Origin: Sphingobacterium thalpophilum
GTDB lineage: Bacteria; Bacteroidota; Bacteroidia; Sphingobacteriales; Sphingobacteriaceae
DNA: 64,000 nucleotides
Assembly: GCF_038396785.1 (NCBI RefSeq)
Contig: NZ_CP151087.1
Location: forward strand, 558,001 to 622,000
Direction: 5' to 3'
In this document: positions 1 through 9,714 of the stretch, one piece after another
Layout: every line of letters starts with the position of its first letter
How positions within the stretch are numbered: position 1 is the stretch's first letter
Notes under the pieces: model-generated
The model's input: the letters and a program-made list of their open reading frames with translations, nothing else
Databases searched by the model: none
What the model was told of the DNA's origin: nothing
Translations under genes and position numbers: made by a program

Positions 1-498
1 TGGTTTGACAAGCGTTTTATGTATGAAGAATCGCTCCGAACCCCCTTATTGATCCGCTATCCAGCAGAAATTAAAGCTGGCCAATCCTCAAAAGCACTTG
101 TTCAGAATCTTGATTTTGCCCCCACAATCCTAGATTATGCAGGACTTGCAATCCCGAAAGATATGCAGGGAAAATCTTTTCGTGGTCTACTCAATGGAAA
201 AGAAACACAATGGCGCGATGCCGTATATTACACCTATTATGAGTACCCTTCCATTCATATGGTAAAACGACACTATGGAATTCGTACCGAAAGGTACAAA
301 CTGATCCATTTCTATTATGACAAAGATGAGTGGGAATTATACGATCTAGAGAACGATCCACAGGAAATGCAGAATGTATACAATGTACAAGCATACCAAA
401 AGATACGTGAAGAAATGCATCATAAACTGGACGAAGCCCGAGCCTACTATAAAGATTCCGATGAGAACGACAAAAAGTTCTTACCGACGGTAAAATAA
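1..498 (+). CDS. Sulfatase (type I, arylsulfatase-like), C-terminal part only
   Basis: The frame is open from base 1, so the gene begins outside the window; only about 165 C-terminal residues are present. The segment reads as the end of an alkaline-phosphatase-fold sulfatase. It has the ESLRTPLLIRYP stretch, a later DFAPTILDYAG segment, a GIRTERYKLIHFYY strand and the ELYDLENDPQEMQN motif that closes the C-terminal subdomain of many Bacteroidota sulfatases. The formylglycine site (C/S-x-P-x-R) and metal ligands lie upstream and cannot be checked. Such enzymes usually desulfate host or algal polysaccharides in the periplasm. A strong hairpin begins at the stop codon. Family assignment is good; the substrate cannot be inferred. 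Confidence 0.85.
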   Translation, partial: WFDKRFMYEESLRTPLLIRYPAEIKAGQSSKALVQNLDFAPTILDYAGLAIPKDMQGKSFRGLLNGKETQWRDAVYYTYYEYPSIHMVKRHYGIRTERYKLIHFYYDKDEWELYDLENDPQEMQNVYNVQAYQKIREEMHHKLDEARAYYKDSDENDKKFLPTVK

Positions 499-531
499 TA
501 ATTTACTGGCTTAGTAGACCAGTAAATTATT
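497..531. terminator. Bidirectional terminator between sulfatase and GIY-YIG gene
   Basis: A perfect 13-bp inverted repeat (497-509 and 519-531) encloses a 9-base loop. It starts in the sulfatase stop codon and overlaps the last codons and stop of the convergent minus-strand gene. The AT-rich outer arms supply U-rich tails in both directions. Confidence 0.75.
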
Positions 532-1344
532 GTTGTTAAAAACCGAAACAGGGTTGAGTTTGAAGTAACGTCTCAAGATACGTCTAACGTCTCTGTTTTC
601 CGCTTTGAAGATGATGGCTTCTCGCTTTTTCTTTTCGCTATATACACGCTTATTGCAGTAGCCAAATCCTTTATACCGACCATCCAACAAGTAAACAAGT
701 CCCTTTTCTTTGGGATTACGTCCTAAGAGCTCCAAAAATATCTCGCCCATCGGAAGCTCCGAAGAGGCTACAAATTCCTGCACTCTTCGATTATAGTCTT
801 CTGGAAGCTCCTGCCCAATACATGCCCCTTTGCAGGTCTTCAACATATATTGAAAACAATGTTTCGTATACGTCTGTAATTTGTTTATTTTTTGGCAGAG
901 CTGATAAACTTCCACAATATTGAATAATTGCTCGCGCCCCTCTTGGTAACTCGAAAAGGTCATCAGCTCTTCTCGCTCGGGATCAAGCGCCTCAACTTGA
1001 AGAACTTGATAGCCCGATGGGTTCACTGCTAGATAAAGGCCAAATCCGTAGTAGGTTCGACGCTGCGCCCGATTATAATAGGGTTGATATTTTTTGATCA
1101 GGTCAGATTCATGCAATAGCGCTAGTAATTCATGACCTGTCAGTTCAAATCCAACTCTGCAGGCTGCTCCTTGGATTTTGCGTTCCTTAAAATCTGTGCT
1201 TCTAAAATGCTGCAATAACCTATTTCTAATATCGATACTCTTGCCGACATAAATTAGCACGTCATGCTTATCATAAATATAATATACGCCGACTGCAGAG
1301 GGTACTCCTTCAAGCAATTCGGCAATTTGCTCTTTCGTCATCAC
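511..1344 (-). CDS. Stand-alone GIY-YIG nuclease (UvrC/Cho-like)
   Basis: This 277-residue protein has a GIY-YIG nuclease domain at about residues 14-95: GVYYIYD, LIYVGKS, a downstream Arg (IRNRL) and the catalytic-type Glu in ALLHESDLIK. After it comes a Cys-containing block (KHCFQYMLKTCKGACIG) resembling the region that follows the nuclease domain in UvrC and in the C-terminal half of Bacteroidota proteins that fuse a DnaQ-type exonuclease to GIY-YIG. Here the exonuclease part is absent and the protein starts directly at the nuclease. It probably makes structure-specific nicks in DNA repair. Expressed alone and convergent with the sulfatase. Family call is firm; the biological substrate is inferred. 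Confidence 0.8.
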   Translation of the reverse strand: MMTKEQIAELLEGVPSAVGVYYIYDKHDVLIYVGKSIDIRNRLLQHFRSTDFKERKIQGAACRVGFELTGHELLALLHESDLIKKYQPYYNRAQRRTYYGFGLYLAVNPSGYQVLQVEALDPEREELMTFSSYQEGREQLFNIVEVYQLCQKINKLQTYTKHCFQYMLKTCKGACIGQELPEDYNRRVQEFVASSELPMGEIFLELLGRNPKEKGLVYLLDGRYKGFGYCNKRVYSEKKKREAIIFKAENRDVRRILRRYFKLNPVSVFNNNNLLVY

Positions 1345-1467
1345 TTTAACTCCAGGTAATACCTTACAAAGGTAATTTAAAAAATAGGCTATTCACTTCG
1401 TGGACCTACACGTTCAAATATACTAATATTTTTAGTATTTTAAATAGTAGCGAATAAAAATAGGAAT

Positions 1468-1507
1468 ACACCCGCCCTTCATTTCGTCCAATGAAAAGGG
1501 CGGGTGT
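1468..1507 (-). terminator. Terminator of the metal-efflux operon
   Basis: A 12-bp GC-rich stem (1468-1479 with 1496-1507, core CCCGCCC/GGGCGGG) and a 16-base loop lie just past the P-type ATPase stop. On the minus strand the stem is followed by a T-rich stretch, as expected for an intrinsic terminator. Confidence 0.8.
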
Positions 1508-1523
1508 AAGTTAGCGCCAGTTG

Positions 1524-3557
1524 TTAAAATTTCATTTTTTGAATTCTAATGGCATTCAATATCGCAATTAACGATACGCCAACATCGGCAAATACAGCCT
1601 CCCACATTGTTGCCAAACCTCCAGCTCCAAGAATCAACACGATTCCTTTGACTATAAAAGCAAGGCCAATATTCTGATAAACAACTTTTTTCGTTTGTTT
1701 CCCAATGCGAATGGCCATTGGAATCTTCGAAGGTTTGTCATCCTGTATCACGACATCTGCTGTCTCGATCGTCGCATCACTGCCCAGTCCACCCATCGCT
1801 ATTCCAACATCACTCAATGCAACAACCGGAGCATCGTTAACACCATCCCCAACAAAAGCAACAGATTCGTTTACCCCCTTTATTTCCTTGACCTTATTCA
1901 CTTTATCTTCCGGAAGAAGGTCGCCATAGGCCCGATCTATTCCAAGTTCCTTGGCAACATAGGCCACTACCGTCGTCTTATCCCCGCTCAACATCGTTGC
2001 TTTTACACCGAGCTTATGCAGTAGCTGAATTGTAAGCGCGGCATCTGCTTTAATGCTATCAGCGATGGTCATGAATCCTACAAATTTACCGTCCAACGCG
2101 ATGGCAATGGTCGTATATACGATACTATTCGGATCGATATCATAGGCTACATTAAATTTGTCCAGCAATTTAAAGTTACCCACCAGCAACTCTTTGCCTT
2201 CAGTAATTCCTTTTAATCCATGTCCGGCGATTTCTTCTATATTATGGAGATTAATAGACTCGTCGATCGCACCTGCGTATTCCCTAATCGCTGTTGCAAC
2301 TGGATGGCTGCTATGGCTCTCTATTTTATTGACGAGCTTTAAAATTCTTGCCTCGTCGTAACCAGCCTGTAGCTTAATTTCCTGCACCTTAAAAACGCCG
2401 GCAGTCATTGTTCCGGTTTTATCCATCACCACATGCCGGATATCTGCCATCGCATCCAAAAAATTACTGCCTTTAAAAAGTATACCATTTCTACTCGCGG
2501 CACCGATTCCACCAAAATACCCCAAAGGGATTGAGATGACGAGTGCACAGGGACAGGAGATCACTAAAAATACGAGTGCTCTATACAACCAGTCGCTAAA
2601 TACATATTGATCGACAAACAAGTAAGGCAGGAAGCAAATTCCAATAGCCAAAAACACAACAATTGGGGTATATATCTTAGCAAATTTGCGGATAAACAGT
2701 TCCGTAGGTGCTTTTTGAGCTGTTGCGTTCTGTACAAGCTCAATGATTTTACTCAGTTTGCTATCTTGATAAGCTGTTGTCACCCGAATTAGGCTCACCG
2801 TGTTCATATTAATCATTCCTGCCAGCACAACATCACCTTTCATTTTTGTGTCTGGCTTGCTCTCGCCAGTCAGCGCAGCAGTATTAAATGCGCCTTGTTC
2901 AGAAAGCAATTCACCATCGAGCCCGAGCTTTTCGCCAGGTTTCAGCTGAACAATCGCTCCGATACCTGCGTCTGCGGCTTTGATTACTTTGCTCTTTCCA
3001 TTCTCCAAAATGGTCACTTCATCCGGACGCTGATCCAGTAGTGCCTTAATATTACTTTTAGCTCTACTCACCGCCAAGGTCTGAAATACCTCGCCTACGG
3101 CGTAAAATAACATCACCGCTACAGCTTCTGGGTATTCTTTGATCGCAAAAGCTCCTATCGTAGCGATACTCATTAAAAGAAACTCCGAAAAGATTTCCCC
3201 TTTAGCAATACTCTTTAGGGCATCTCTGATTACAGGATACCCAACAGGTAGATAAGATACGATATACCAGCCCGAACGAACCCAATCCTTAAACCATGTT
3301 TGTGCAATCCAATTATCCATCGCTATTGCCGCAATGAGCAAAATAAAAGAAATTAGCGCGGGTAGAAATAACTGCATCTGACTAGCCCCTGCCGTTGAGT
3401 GATCGTGACCGTCCTCATCATGGCTATGATCATGACTATGACTGGAAGCTGGAGCTTTCCCAATAAGGTCTTCAGCCCCCGCCTGACTATATATTTTTTC
3501 TGTCTGTGTACAACAAAGCTGTCTGCCTTGTGCATCATAACTATGTTGATGTTCCAT
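1524..3557 (-). CDS. P1B-type heavy-metal-translocating ATPase (Zn/Cd/Co type)
   Basis: A 677-residue inner-membrane pump that exports divalent metal using ATP. Visible signatures are the membrane metal-binding Cys-Pro-Cys at residues 335-337, the phosphorylation motif DKTGTMT with Asp379, the SSHPVA motif that defines P1B pumps, and the hinge GDGVNDAP. The N-terminus has no classical CxxC metal-binding domain. It has a CC pair near residue 15 and a His-rich stretch (SHSHDHSHDEDGHDHS), which favours Zn/Cd/Co over Cu. It is the last gene of a minus-strand operon, 34 bases after the adaptor gene, and is followed by a terminator. Placing it with an RND system suggests two-step export, cytoplasm to periplasm and then to outside. 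Metal specificity is inferred. Confidence 0.92.
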   Translation of the reverse strand: MEHQHSYDAQGRQLCCTQTEKIYSQAGAEDLIGKAPASSHSHDHSHDEDGHDHSTAGASQMQLFLPALISFILLIAAIAMDNWIAQTWFKDWVRSGWYIVSYLPVGYPVIRDALKSIAKGEIFSEFLLMSIATIGAFAIKEYPEAVAVMLFYAVGEVFQTLAVSRAKSNIKALLDQRPDEVTILENGKSKVIKAADAGIGAIVQLKPGEKLGLDGELLSEQGAFNTAALTGESKPDTKMKGDVVLAGMINMNTVSLIRVTTAYQDSKLSKIIELVQNATAQKAPTELFIRKFAKIYTPIVVFLAIGICFLPYLFVDQYVFSDWLYRALVFLVISCPCALVISIPLGYFGGIGAASRNGILFKGSNFLDAMADIRHVVMDKTGTMTAGVFKVQEIKLQAGYDEARILKLVNKIESHSSHPVATAIREYAGAIDESINLHNIEEIAGHGLKGITEGKELLVGNFKLLDKFNVAYDIDPNSIVYTTIAIALDGKFVGFMTIADSIKADAALTIQLLHKLGVKATMLSGDKTTVVAYVAKELGIDRAYGDLLPEDKVNKVKEIKGVNESVAFVGDGVNDAPVVALSDVGIAMGGLGSDATIETADVVIQDDKPSKIPMAIRIGKQTKKVVYQNIGLAFIVKGIVLILGAGGLATMWEAVFADVGVSLIAILNAIRIQKMKF

Positions 3558-3591
3558 AACATGCTTTGATTATCTTAACAAATACTGTCAA

Positions 3592-4902
3592 TTAATGTTC
3601 GTGCCCACCTGTATTGCTCATTTTAGCATTGATAAAAAAGGCACCCTTTACAACAATTTTCGTTCCGGCAGGAACTTCGGTAACCGGGGTAATCGCCGTA
3701 TATCCCAAAGCAGACACGCCTTTTTGAATCTCTATTTTTTCAAAATTGATGTTTTTAGCCTGTTCTTCGCCATGCTGCCCAGCTTCTTGCTCATTTTTAT
3801 GCGCATGTTTTGCTTCACCTTCATCGTGCGCATGCCCGTGATCGTCGTGCCCTTCTTCATGCTCCTCAGGTTTCTTGTCTGTCTCCACAAAAATATAATA
3901 CTTGCCGTCAGCCTCCACGATTGCATCATTCGGAACAGCCGGAGTCCGTACATTATTGACACCGATCATACCCGTGATGTTCATCCCATCAATCAACCCT
4001 ACTTTGCTGCCCACAACCGTACTGTGCACAGCGATGGTCTTGCTATCATTTTCAAAGGAAGATCCAATCGTAAAAACTTTGGCGGTATAGGTCTTATCCG
4101 GGTTGTTGGTCAGTTGAAAGTTGATTAGCTGTCCGACTTTAACCAAAGGTAGATCCTTTTCAAACACCTGCAGATCCAAATGCAACAGACTATTATCGAC
4201 AATCTCGATCACTGGCGAAGAGACATCTACATAACTCCCAATTTTCGCAAAAACATTACTTACTGTTCCATTGATAGGGCTTATTACGGCTAATGAGGTC
4301 CGCATATTAGAAAGATTCACGCTATTGGGATTAATGCCCATCAATTGGATCTGTTGTTGCAAAGAGGCCTTTCGAGCCCGTAAACTGTTGAAGTCTGCTG
4401 TTGCTGCCTGCAGATTTTTCCGTGCGCCCGCATTACCTTCATTGAGTTCCTGTTGCCTTGCCATTTCTTGTTCAGCTAAGGTAATCTTACTTGCAAGGGA
4501 TACATATTCCTCCTGCAACTGTACAAACTGGGGGTTGGTGATCGTAGCGATCACCTGCCCCTTGCGTACGTGATCACCCAGCTGCACGTTTAATGTCTTT
4601 ACAACACCACCGTAAAGCGCCGTTGCATTCGCTTTATTGTTATTGGGGACACTTAAAAGTCCATTGGCCTTGATTGTAGCCGTTAGTTCCTTATCTTCAA
4701 TACCTCCAAAAACGATGCCCACAGCTTTTATTTGCGCAGCACTCAGTACCGCTACAGTAACCGGACCTTCCTCATGCCCCTCTTCGGATTTAGGCGCTTC
4801 CTTTCCCTCCGGTTGACCTTTAGGCTCCGACTCATTAGAACCGCAACCGTAAAAAACAGTAACGGCTATACATACGATAAATATCTTTATGAAAACTTTC
4901 AT
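3592..4902 (-). CDS. Heavy-metal efflux RND periplasmic adaptor lipoprotein (CusB/CzcB-like)
   Basis: A 436-residue membrane-fusion protein. The N-terminus (MKVFIKIFIVCIAVTVFYGC) is a lipoprotein signal ending in a lipobox-like FYGC. The barrel-sandwich halves flank an alpha-hairpin at about residues 125-195 (QLQEEYVSLASKI onward). A long His/Glu-rich insert lies near residues 340-385 (EEHEEGHDDHGHAHDEGE), and the C-terminus ends in GGHEH. The His-rich insert and tail are likely metal-binding and support a Zn/Co/Cd or Cu/Ag role. The gene starts only 7 bases after the RND pump stop, so the two are co-transcribed. It would bridge the inner-membrane pump and the outer-membrane channel. Confidence 0.92.
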   Translation of the reverse strand: MKVFIKIFIVCIAVTVFYGCGSNESEPKGQPEGKEAPKSEEGHEEGPVTVAVLSAAQIKAVGIVFGGIEDKELTATIKANGLLSVPNNNKANATALYGGVVKTLNVQLGDHVRKGQVIATITNPQFVQLQEEYVSLASKITLAEQEMARQQELNEGNAGARKNLQAATADFNSLRARKASLQQQIQLMGINPNSVNLSNMRTSLAVISPINGTVSNVFAKIGSYVDVSSPVIEIVDNSLLHLDLQVFEKDLPLVKVGQLINFQLTNNPDKTYTAKVFTIGSSFENDSKTIAVHSTVVGSKVGLIDGMNITGMIGVNNVRTPAVPNDAIVEADGKYYIFVETDKKPEEHEEGHDDHGHAHDEGEAKHAHKNEQEAGQHGEEQAKNINFEKIEIQKGVSALGYTAITPVTEVPAGTKIVVKGAFFINAKMSNTGGHEH

Positions 4903-4909
4903 TGCTGAC

Positions 4910-7900
4910 TTATTTGTTATTGAAGTAATTATATTGAATTGCTGATTGATTATACTGATTGAGGACTTCTAAATAATTCTGGCGAATCCCAATGGCCTGA
5001 CTTAAAAATTGACTTAATTCAGCAAAATTGATCTCCCCTGTCCTATAACCCAAACTAGCCGCCTTAATGATGGCATCAGCTTGTTTTAAACCCGAAGACT
5101 CGTAAAATTGTAGTAACGCACTATTCTTGTCAATTTCAGCAAGTGCATTCCCTTTATTTGTCTGGAATACCTGCGTCTCATATTCCAACTTACGCTGTTG
5201 AACTTCCATTTCAGCGTTGGCAGCCTTCACTTTACTTTTATACGCGCCTAGGCTAAAGACCGGAAAAGATGCGGAGACCGAAAATCCCGATAAGGGATCC
5301 TTGGCTCCCCAAACACGTTGGGAGAAAAAACGACCCGAGAACTCAGGCTTATTTGTATTTTTCTGAACACTGATATTTGATGAAGCGATATTTACATTTT
5401 GCTGCTGCAAAACAAGTAAAGGATGGGCTGTTTCCGCAGCTGGACTGGCATTCACGACGATCTTCTCCAAGGGCTGATCCAAAGGGAGCATCCACTCGTT
5501 ACGGTCCAACAAGAGCATAAGTTGCTGTTGCTGAATGACAATGTCCTTTTTGTTTTGAACAAGCTGCGCCTGCAGTTCCTTCAGTTTTGCCTCAGCTGCG
5601 ATCTTGTCCAGCGCAGCCACGTCACCCGTTCTAAAGCGAAGTTCAGTTGCTTTGAACATGGCTGTATAGATGCTATCCAGCTCCATATACAGCTTTTGGC
5701 GATCCTGGAGATACCAAAGTTGAAAATAGGCTGTCCTTACGTCTTTGGTAATTGCAGTTTTTAATACATCCGTATTTAAATTCGCATATTTTAGTTGTTG
5801 TTTAAAATACTCCTTGCGCGCGGCATAGAGCCCGGGCCAGGCAATACTTTGTGTTATACCAATTTTCAATAAGCCGGCCTTATCCGTAGGACGGTAATCT
5901 TCATTTTCTGCAAAAATACCGGTCTTGGGAATTTCGGTCGCCGTTTTAACATTGAAACCAGCGCCTACGATTTCAGCCTGGTTGATCTGAAACTGACGAT
6001 TGCTCTTCAGCGCAGTTTCCACAGCTTCTGTAACAGAAATGCGCTCTTGGCCAAACACCTGAGATGCCAAGGCCATAAATAAGAAAGCAAGTACTGTAAC
6101 AAAGGTCTTAACACCCCTACTTCGTTTCATATTCAATTTAGAATTAAAGATTATATACAATAAAGGCAGCACAAACAACGTCAGGAAAGTTGCCGTTATC
6201 AATCCGCCAATAACAACCGTTGCCAAAGGTTTCTGAACCTCAGCACCAGCACTTGTACTTATTGCCATCGGTAAAAAGCCCAGGGAGGCCACTGTCGCTG
6301 TCATTAGTACAGGACGTAAACGGGTCAAAGTACCCTCTTTAACACGTTGAAAAATATCATCGACACCCTCTTTTTTCAACTGATTGAATGTCCCAATTAA
6401 AACGATACCGTTGAGTACGGCCACACCAAACAAGGCAATAAAACCAATACCGGCACTAATACTGAAAGGCATGCCGCGCAACATCAATGCAAATACGCCG
6501 CCAATAGCGCTCATAGGAATTGCAGTAAAAATTAACGTGGCTTGCTTAAAGGAATGGAATGTGAAATACAACAGCATAAAAATAAGCAATAAAGACACTG
6601 GTACAGCAATCAGCAGGCGCGAACTCGCTTTTTGCAAATTCTCGAACTGACCTCCGTAGGTGAAATAATAACCCGCGGGAAGTTTTACATTTGTAGCCAA
6701 TTGTTGCTGAATATCCTTTACTACGGTTTGAACATCACGTCCTGCCACATTAAATCCAATCACAATTCTTCGTTTACCAGCTTCGCGACTGATTTGGGCC
6801 GGCCCCAATTTATAATCAATGGCAGCAACCTGAGAAAGCGGGATCTGCGTACCCGTATCTGTAGGAATCATCAGATTACGAACGTCATCAATACTGTTTC
6901 GGTGCGTTGTATCTAACCTGACGACCAGATCAAAGCGACGTTCATTTTCATAGATCTGTCCCGTACTCCGACCGGCAAAGGCAGTACTCACCACATCATT
7001 GACGTCCTGAATAGTCAATCCATAATTTGCGATACGGGTGCGGTCATAAACGATATTAATTTGCGGGAGACCCGATACACGCTCCACCTGTGGAGGAGTT
7101 GCCCCTTGAACAGATTGAATCTGAGCGGCAACCACATTGGCGTAAGCGGCCAGTGAGTCGATGTTTTCACCGAAGATCTTTACAGCAACATCCTGACGGA
7201 TACCCGTCATTAACTCATTGAAACGCATTTGAATAGGTTGATTTTTCTCAAAGAAGACACCCGGAATTACTGCTAGCTTCTCCAGAATAGCACTCCCCAG
7301 TTCTTCATAAGAACGGCCCGACTTCCACTCTTTTTGAGGCTTCAATACCACCATAATATCTGTCGCTTCAGGTGGCATAGGGTCTGTCGGCACCTCCGCA
7401 GCTCCTGTTTTACCGACAACCATTTTCACTTCATCGAACTCTTTGATAATCCGGGAAGCCTGCATAGAGGTTTCAATACTTTGCGAAAGCGAGCTTCCCT
7501 GAGGAAGTATGCAATGGAATGCATAATCGCCTTCCTGCAATTGTGGAATAAACTCGCCCCCCATATTCTTAAAAAAGAAGGCCGACAAAGCAAAAATGGC
7601 AACAGTTAAACTCACGATCAGGTATTTAAACCGAATGGCTTTTTGTAATAAAGGCTCATAAATACGTTGCAGTCCTGCAATCATCCGGTCACTCAACGTT
7701 TTCTTGTCGCTGTATTTTTTCGGCAGAAACAAAGCACACATCATGGGGATATAGGTTAACGAGAGAATCAATGCCCCGAAAATGGCAAACCCAACTGTTT
7801 GCGCCATTGGACGAAACATTTTCCCTTCAACACCCACCAATGTTAAAATTGGAATATAGACAATAAGAATAATAATCTCACCAAAGGCTGCACTGGTACG

Positions 7901-9232
7901 AATCTTTGAAGCAGACTCAAATACCTCATGATTCATTTCGGCCTGGGTCAATTTCTGGGTTGACTTTCGTAAGCCTAAGTGATGTAGCGTAGCTTCCACC
8001 ACAATGACGGCTCCGTCCACAATCAAACCGAAATCTATCGCACCCAAACTCATTAAATTGGCGCTTACGCCGAAGACGTTCATCAGTCCAAGTGCAAACA
8101 GCAGCGCCAGTGGGATCGCCGAAGCAACGATAAGACCTGCCCGCAAGTTCCCAAGAAATAATACCAGGACAAAAATTACGATCAGGGCGCCTTCAATCAG
8201 ATTTTTTTCAACGGTACTGATCGCACGCCCAACGAGATCTGTCCGGTCCAAATAAGGCTCTATGACCACATCATCAGGCAAAGACTTTTGAATAGTCGGT
8301 AGTTTTTCTTTCACACGATTGACCACCTCATTGCTGTTTTCACCCTTTAGCATCATGACAACACCACCCACAGCATCTACCTCACCATTGTATGTCAAGG
8401 CTCCATAGCGCACAGCATGACCAAACCGTACATCTGCAACATCTTTTACATAAATCGGTATAGACCCTGATTTTCGGATAGCGATATTTCTGACATCTTC
8501 CAAAGAGGTCGCCAGTCCAATCCCCCGGATAAAGTATGCATTCGGTTTTTTATCAATATAGGCACCACCTGTATTTTGATTATTTTTCTCTAAAGCAGTA
8601 AATATCTCAGGGATCGTGATATTCATCGCTTTAAGTCTATTCGGATCAACAGCTACTTCATATTGTTTAAGCTCACCACCGAAACTATTGACCTCGGCAA
8701 TTCCAGGAGTTCCATAAAGCTGACGGGCAACAATCCAATCTTGCATGGTTCGCAAATCTTTTGCGTTGTATTTCTTTTCGCTTCCCTTTTTGGGATGGAT
8801 AATATATTGATATACTTCTCCCAATCCGGTACTTACTGGAGCCAACTCAGGTTTACCAATACCCTGTGGAATCTGATCCACCGCTTCTTTCAAACGCTCA
8901 CCGATCAGCTGACGGGCAAAATAGATATCTACATCATCATCAAAAACAACGGTAATGACAGAAAGACCAAAGCGTGAAATACTCCTGATCTCCTCAATTT
9001 TGGGTACAGTTGCAATACTTTGTTCAATTGGAAAAGTGACCAATTGCTCTACTTCCTGTCCGGCAAGAGTTGGACAAGAGGTAAAGATCTGGACTTGATT
9101 ATTGGTAATATCGGGAACGGCATCTATGGGTAGTTTCGTCGCACTCCATGCCCCCCAAATGATAAGCAACAAGGTCATTAAACCGATAACGATCTTGTTC
9201 TTAATGCTAAATTTTATAATATGATCTAACAC
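4910..9232 (-). CDS. CusA/CzcA-family heavy-metal RND pump fused to a TolC-like outer-membrane factor
   Basis: One 1440-residue frame encodes two proteins of the tripartite efflux system. Residues 1 to about 1034 are a full heavy-metal RND antiporter: an N-terminal membrane helix, the proton-relay helix GAIDFGLIVDGAVIVVEA with Asp400, Asp406 and Glu413, two porter regions and a final helix bundle. From Met1035 the sequence changes to an outer-membrane factor (ISVTEAVETALKSN, then coiled-coil repeats). It keeps a typical Sec signal (hydrophobic segment ending ASQVFGQ). RND-OMF fusions of this length are known in Bacteroidota. Either the fusion is cleaved at the embedded signal or a second start at 6130 gives a separate channel. 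It is followed at once by the adaptor gene. Confidence 0.93.
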   Translation of the reverse strand: MLDHIIKFSIKNKIVIGLMTLLLIIWGAWSATKLPIDAVPDITNNQVQIFTSCPTLAGQEVEQLVTFPIEQSIATVPKIEEIRSISRFGLSVITVVFDDDVDIYFARQLIGERLKEAVDQIPQGIGKPELAPVSTGLGEVYQYIIHPKKGSEKKYNAKDLRTMQDWIVARQLYGTPGIAEVNSFGGELKQYEVAVDPNRLKAMNITIPEIFTALEKNNQNTGGAYIDKKPNAYFIRGIGLATSLEDVRNIAIRKSGSIPIYVKDVADVRFGHAVRYGALTYNGEVDAVGGVVMMLKGENSNEVVNRVKEKLPTIQKSLPDDVVIEPYLDRTDLVGRAISTVEKNLIEGALIVIFVLVLFLGNLRAGLIVASAIPLALLFALGLMNVFGVSANLMSLGAIDFGLIVDGAVIVVEATLHHLGLRKSTQKLTQAEMNHEVFESASKIRTSAAFGEIIILIVYIPILTLVGVEGKMFRPMAQTVGFAIFGALILSLTYIPMMCALFLPKKYSDKKTLSDRMIAGLQRIYEPLLQKAIRFKYLIVSLTVAIFALSAFFFKNMGGEFIPQLQEGDYAFHCILPQGSSLSQSIETSMQASRIIKEFDEVKMVVGKTGAAEVPTDPMPPEATDIMVVLKPQKEWKSGRSYEELGSAILEKLAVIPGVFFEKNQPIQMRFNELMTGIRQDVAVKIFGENIDSLAAYANVVAAQIQSVQGATPPQVERVSGLPQINIVYDRTRIANYGLTIQDVNDVVSTAFAGRSTGQIYENERRFDLVVRLDTTHRNSIDDVRNLMIPTDTGTQIPLSQVAAIDYKLGPAQISREAGKRRIVIGFNVAGRDVQTVVKDIQQQLATNVKLPAGYYFTYGGQFENLQKASSRLLIAVPVSLLLIFMLLYFTFHSFKQATLIFTAIPMSAIGGVFALMLRGMPFSISAGIGFIALFGVAVLNGIVLIGTFNQLKKEGVDDIFQRVKEGTLTRLRPVLMTATVASLGFLPMAISTSAGAEVQKPLATVVIGGLITATFLTLFVLPLLYIIFNSKLNMKRSRGVKTFVTVLAFLFMALASQVFGQERISVTEAVETALKSNRQFQINQAEIVGAGFNVKTATEIPKTGIFAENEDYRPTDKAGLLKIGITQSIAWPGLYAARKEYFKQQLKYANLNTDVLKTAITKDVRTAYFQLWYLQDRQKLYMELDSIYTAMFKATELRFRTGDVAALDKIAAEAKLKELQAQLVQNKKDIVIQQQQLMLLLDRNEWMLPLDQPLEKIVVNASPAAETAHPLLVLQQQNVNIASSNISVQKNTNKPEFSGRFFSQRVWGAKDPLSGFSVSASFPVFSLGAYKSKVKAANAEMEVQQRKLEYETQVFQTNKGNALAEIDKNSALLQFYESSGLKQADAIIKAASLGYRTGEINFAELSQFLSQAIGIRQNYLEVLNQYNQSAIQYNYFNNK

Positions 9233-9384
9233 AATATACGTGATTAATGCTTAAATAATAGCTCGTTAGAATATCTTCAGCGCTTGTCGTAATAAAATAC
9301 AACAAACGGATTCCGAGCACAAAGCTGAATAAAGAACAGCATAGCGCGCTCTATCAGATTTGTTTTTAGAATTTTTACGAAAAA

Positions 9385-9714
9385 TTAAGCATTAACTTTC
9401 GGCGGCTGCCAGATGCTTCCAAAATAACTGGAAACAATCGCTGTATTGTGTAAAGGATTACGATTATCAAAATAAATTGATACCGGGACACCATCTATCT
9501 GCGGAAATTGATAGGCATAAGCCGTTATATTTCCACTGCAACAATTGCAATAGCAGAAAATAGAACAGGCATCAGATGCATCATCACTATGGTTATGCGT
9601 TTGGTTTAATTGTGTTTCCATAGCAGTCTGCTCACAGCGATTGCTAGAATCACTGCAGGGAACAAAAGAAAGTCCCATAATATAGGCTATCAATATGAAA
9701 ACAATTAACCTCAT
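9385..9714 (-). CDS. Small exported Cys/His-rich protein (DUF6660-like)
   Basis: A 109-residue protein with an N-terminal hydrophobic segment (RLIVFILIAYIMGLSF) and then a Cys/His-rich middle: CSDSSNRC, NQTHNHSDDASDAC and IFCYCNCC. The C-terminus (SSYFGSIWQPPKV) matches my recollection of the DUF6660 family, which often precedes CzcA-type genes in Bacteroidota. It lies 152 bases upstream of the RND pump on the same strand and is probably the first gene of the metal-efflux operon. The Cys/His pattern suggests periplasmic metal binding, but no function is established. The DUF name is from memory and needs a profile search. Confidence 0.6.
   Translation of the reverse strand: MRLIVFILIAYIMGLSFVPCSDSSNRCEQTAMETQLNQTHNHSDDASDACSIFCYCNCCSGNITAYAYQFPQIDGVPVSIYFDNRNPLHNTAIVSSYFGSIWQPPKVNA

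Noticed and set aside
3595..4128. Plus-strand open frame of 177 codons
   Set aside because: It is opposite the adaptor lipoprotein gene; the hydrophobic run arises from the complement of His/Glu codons.
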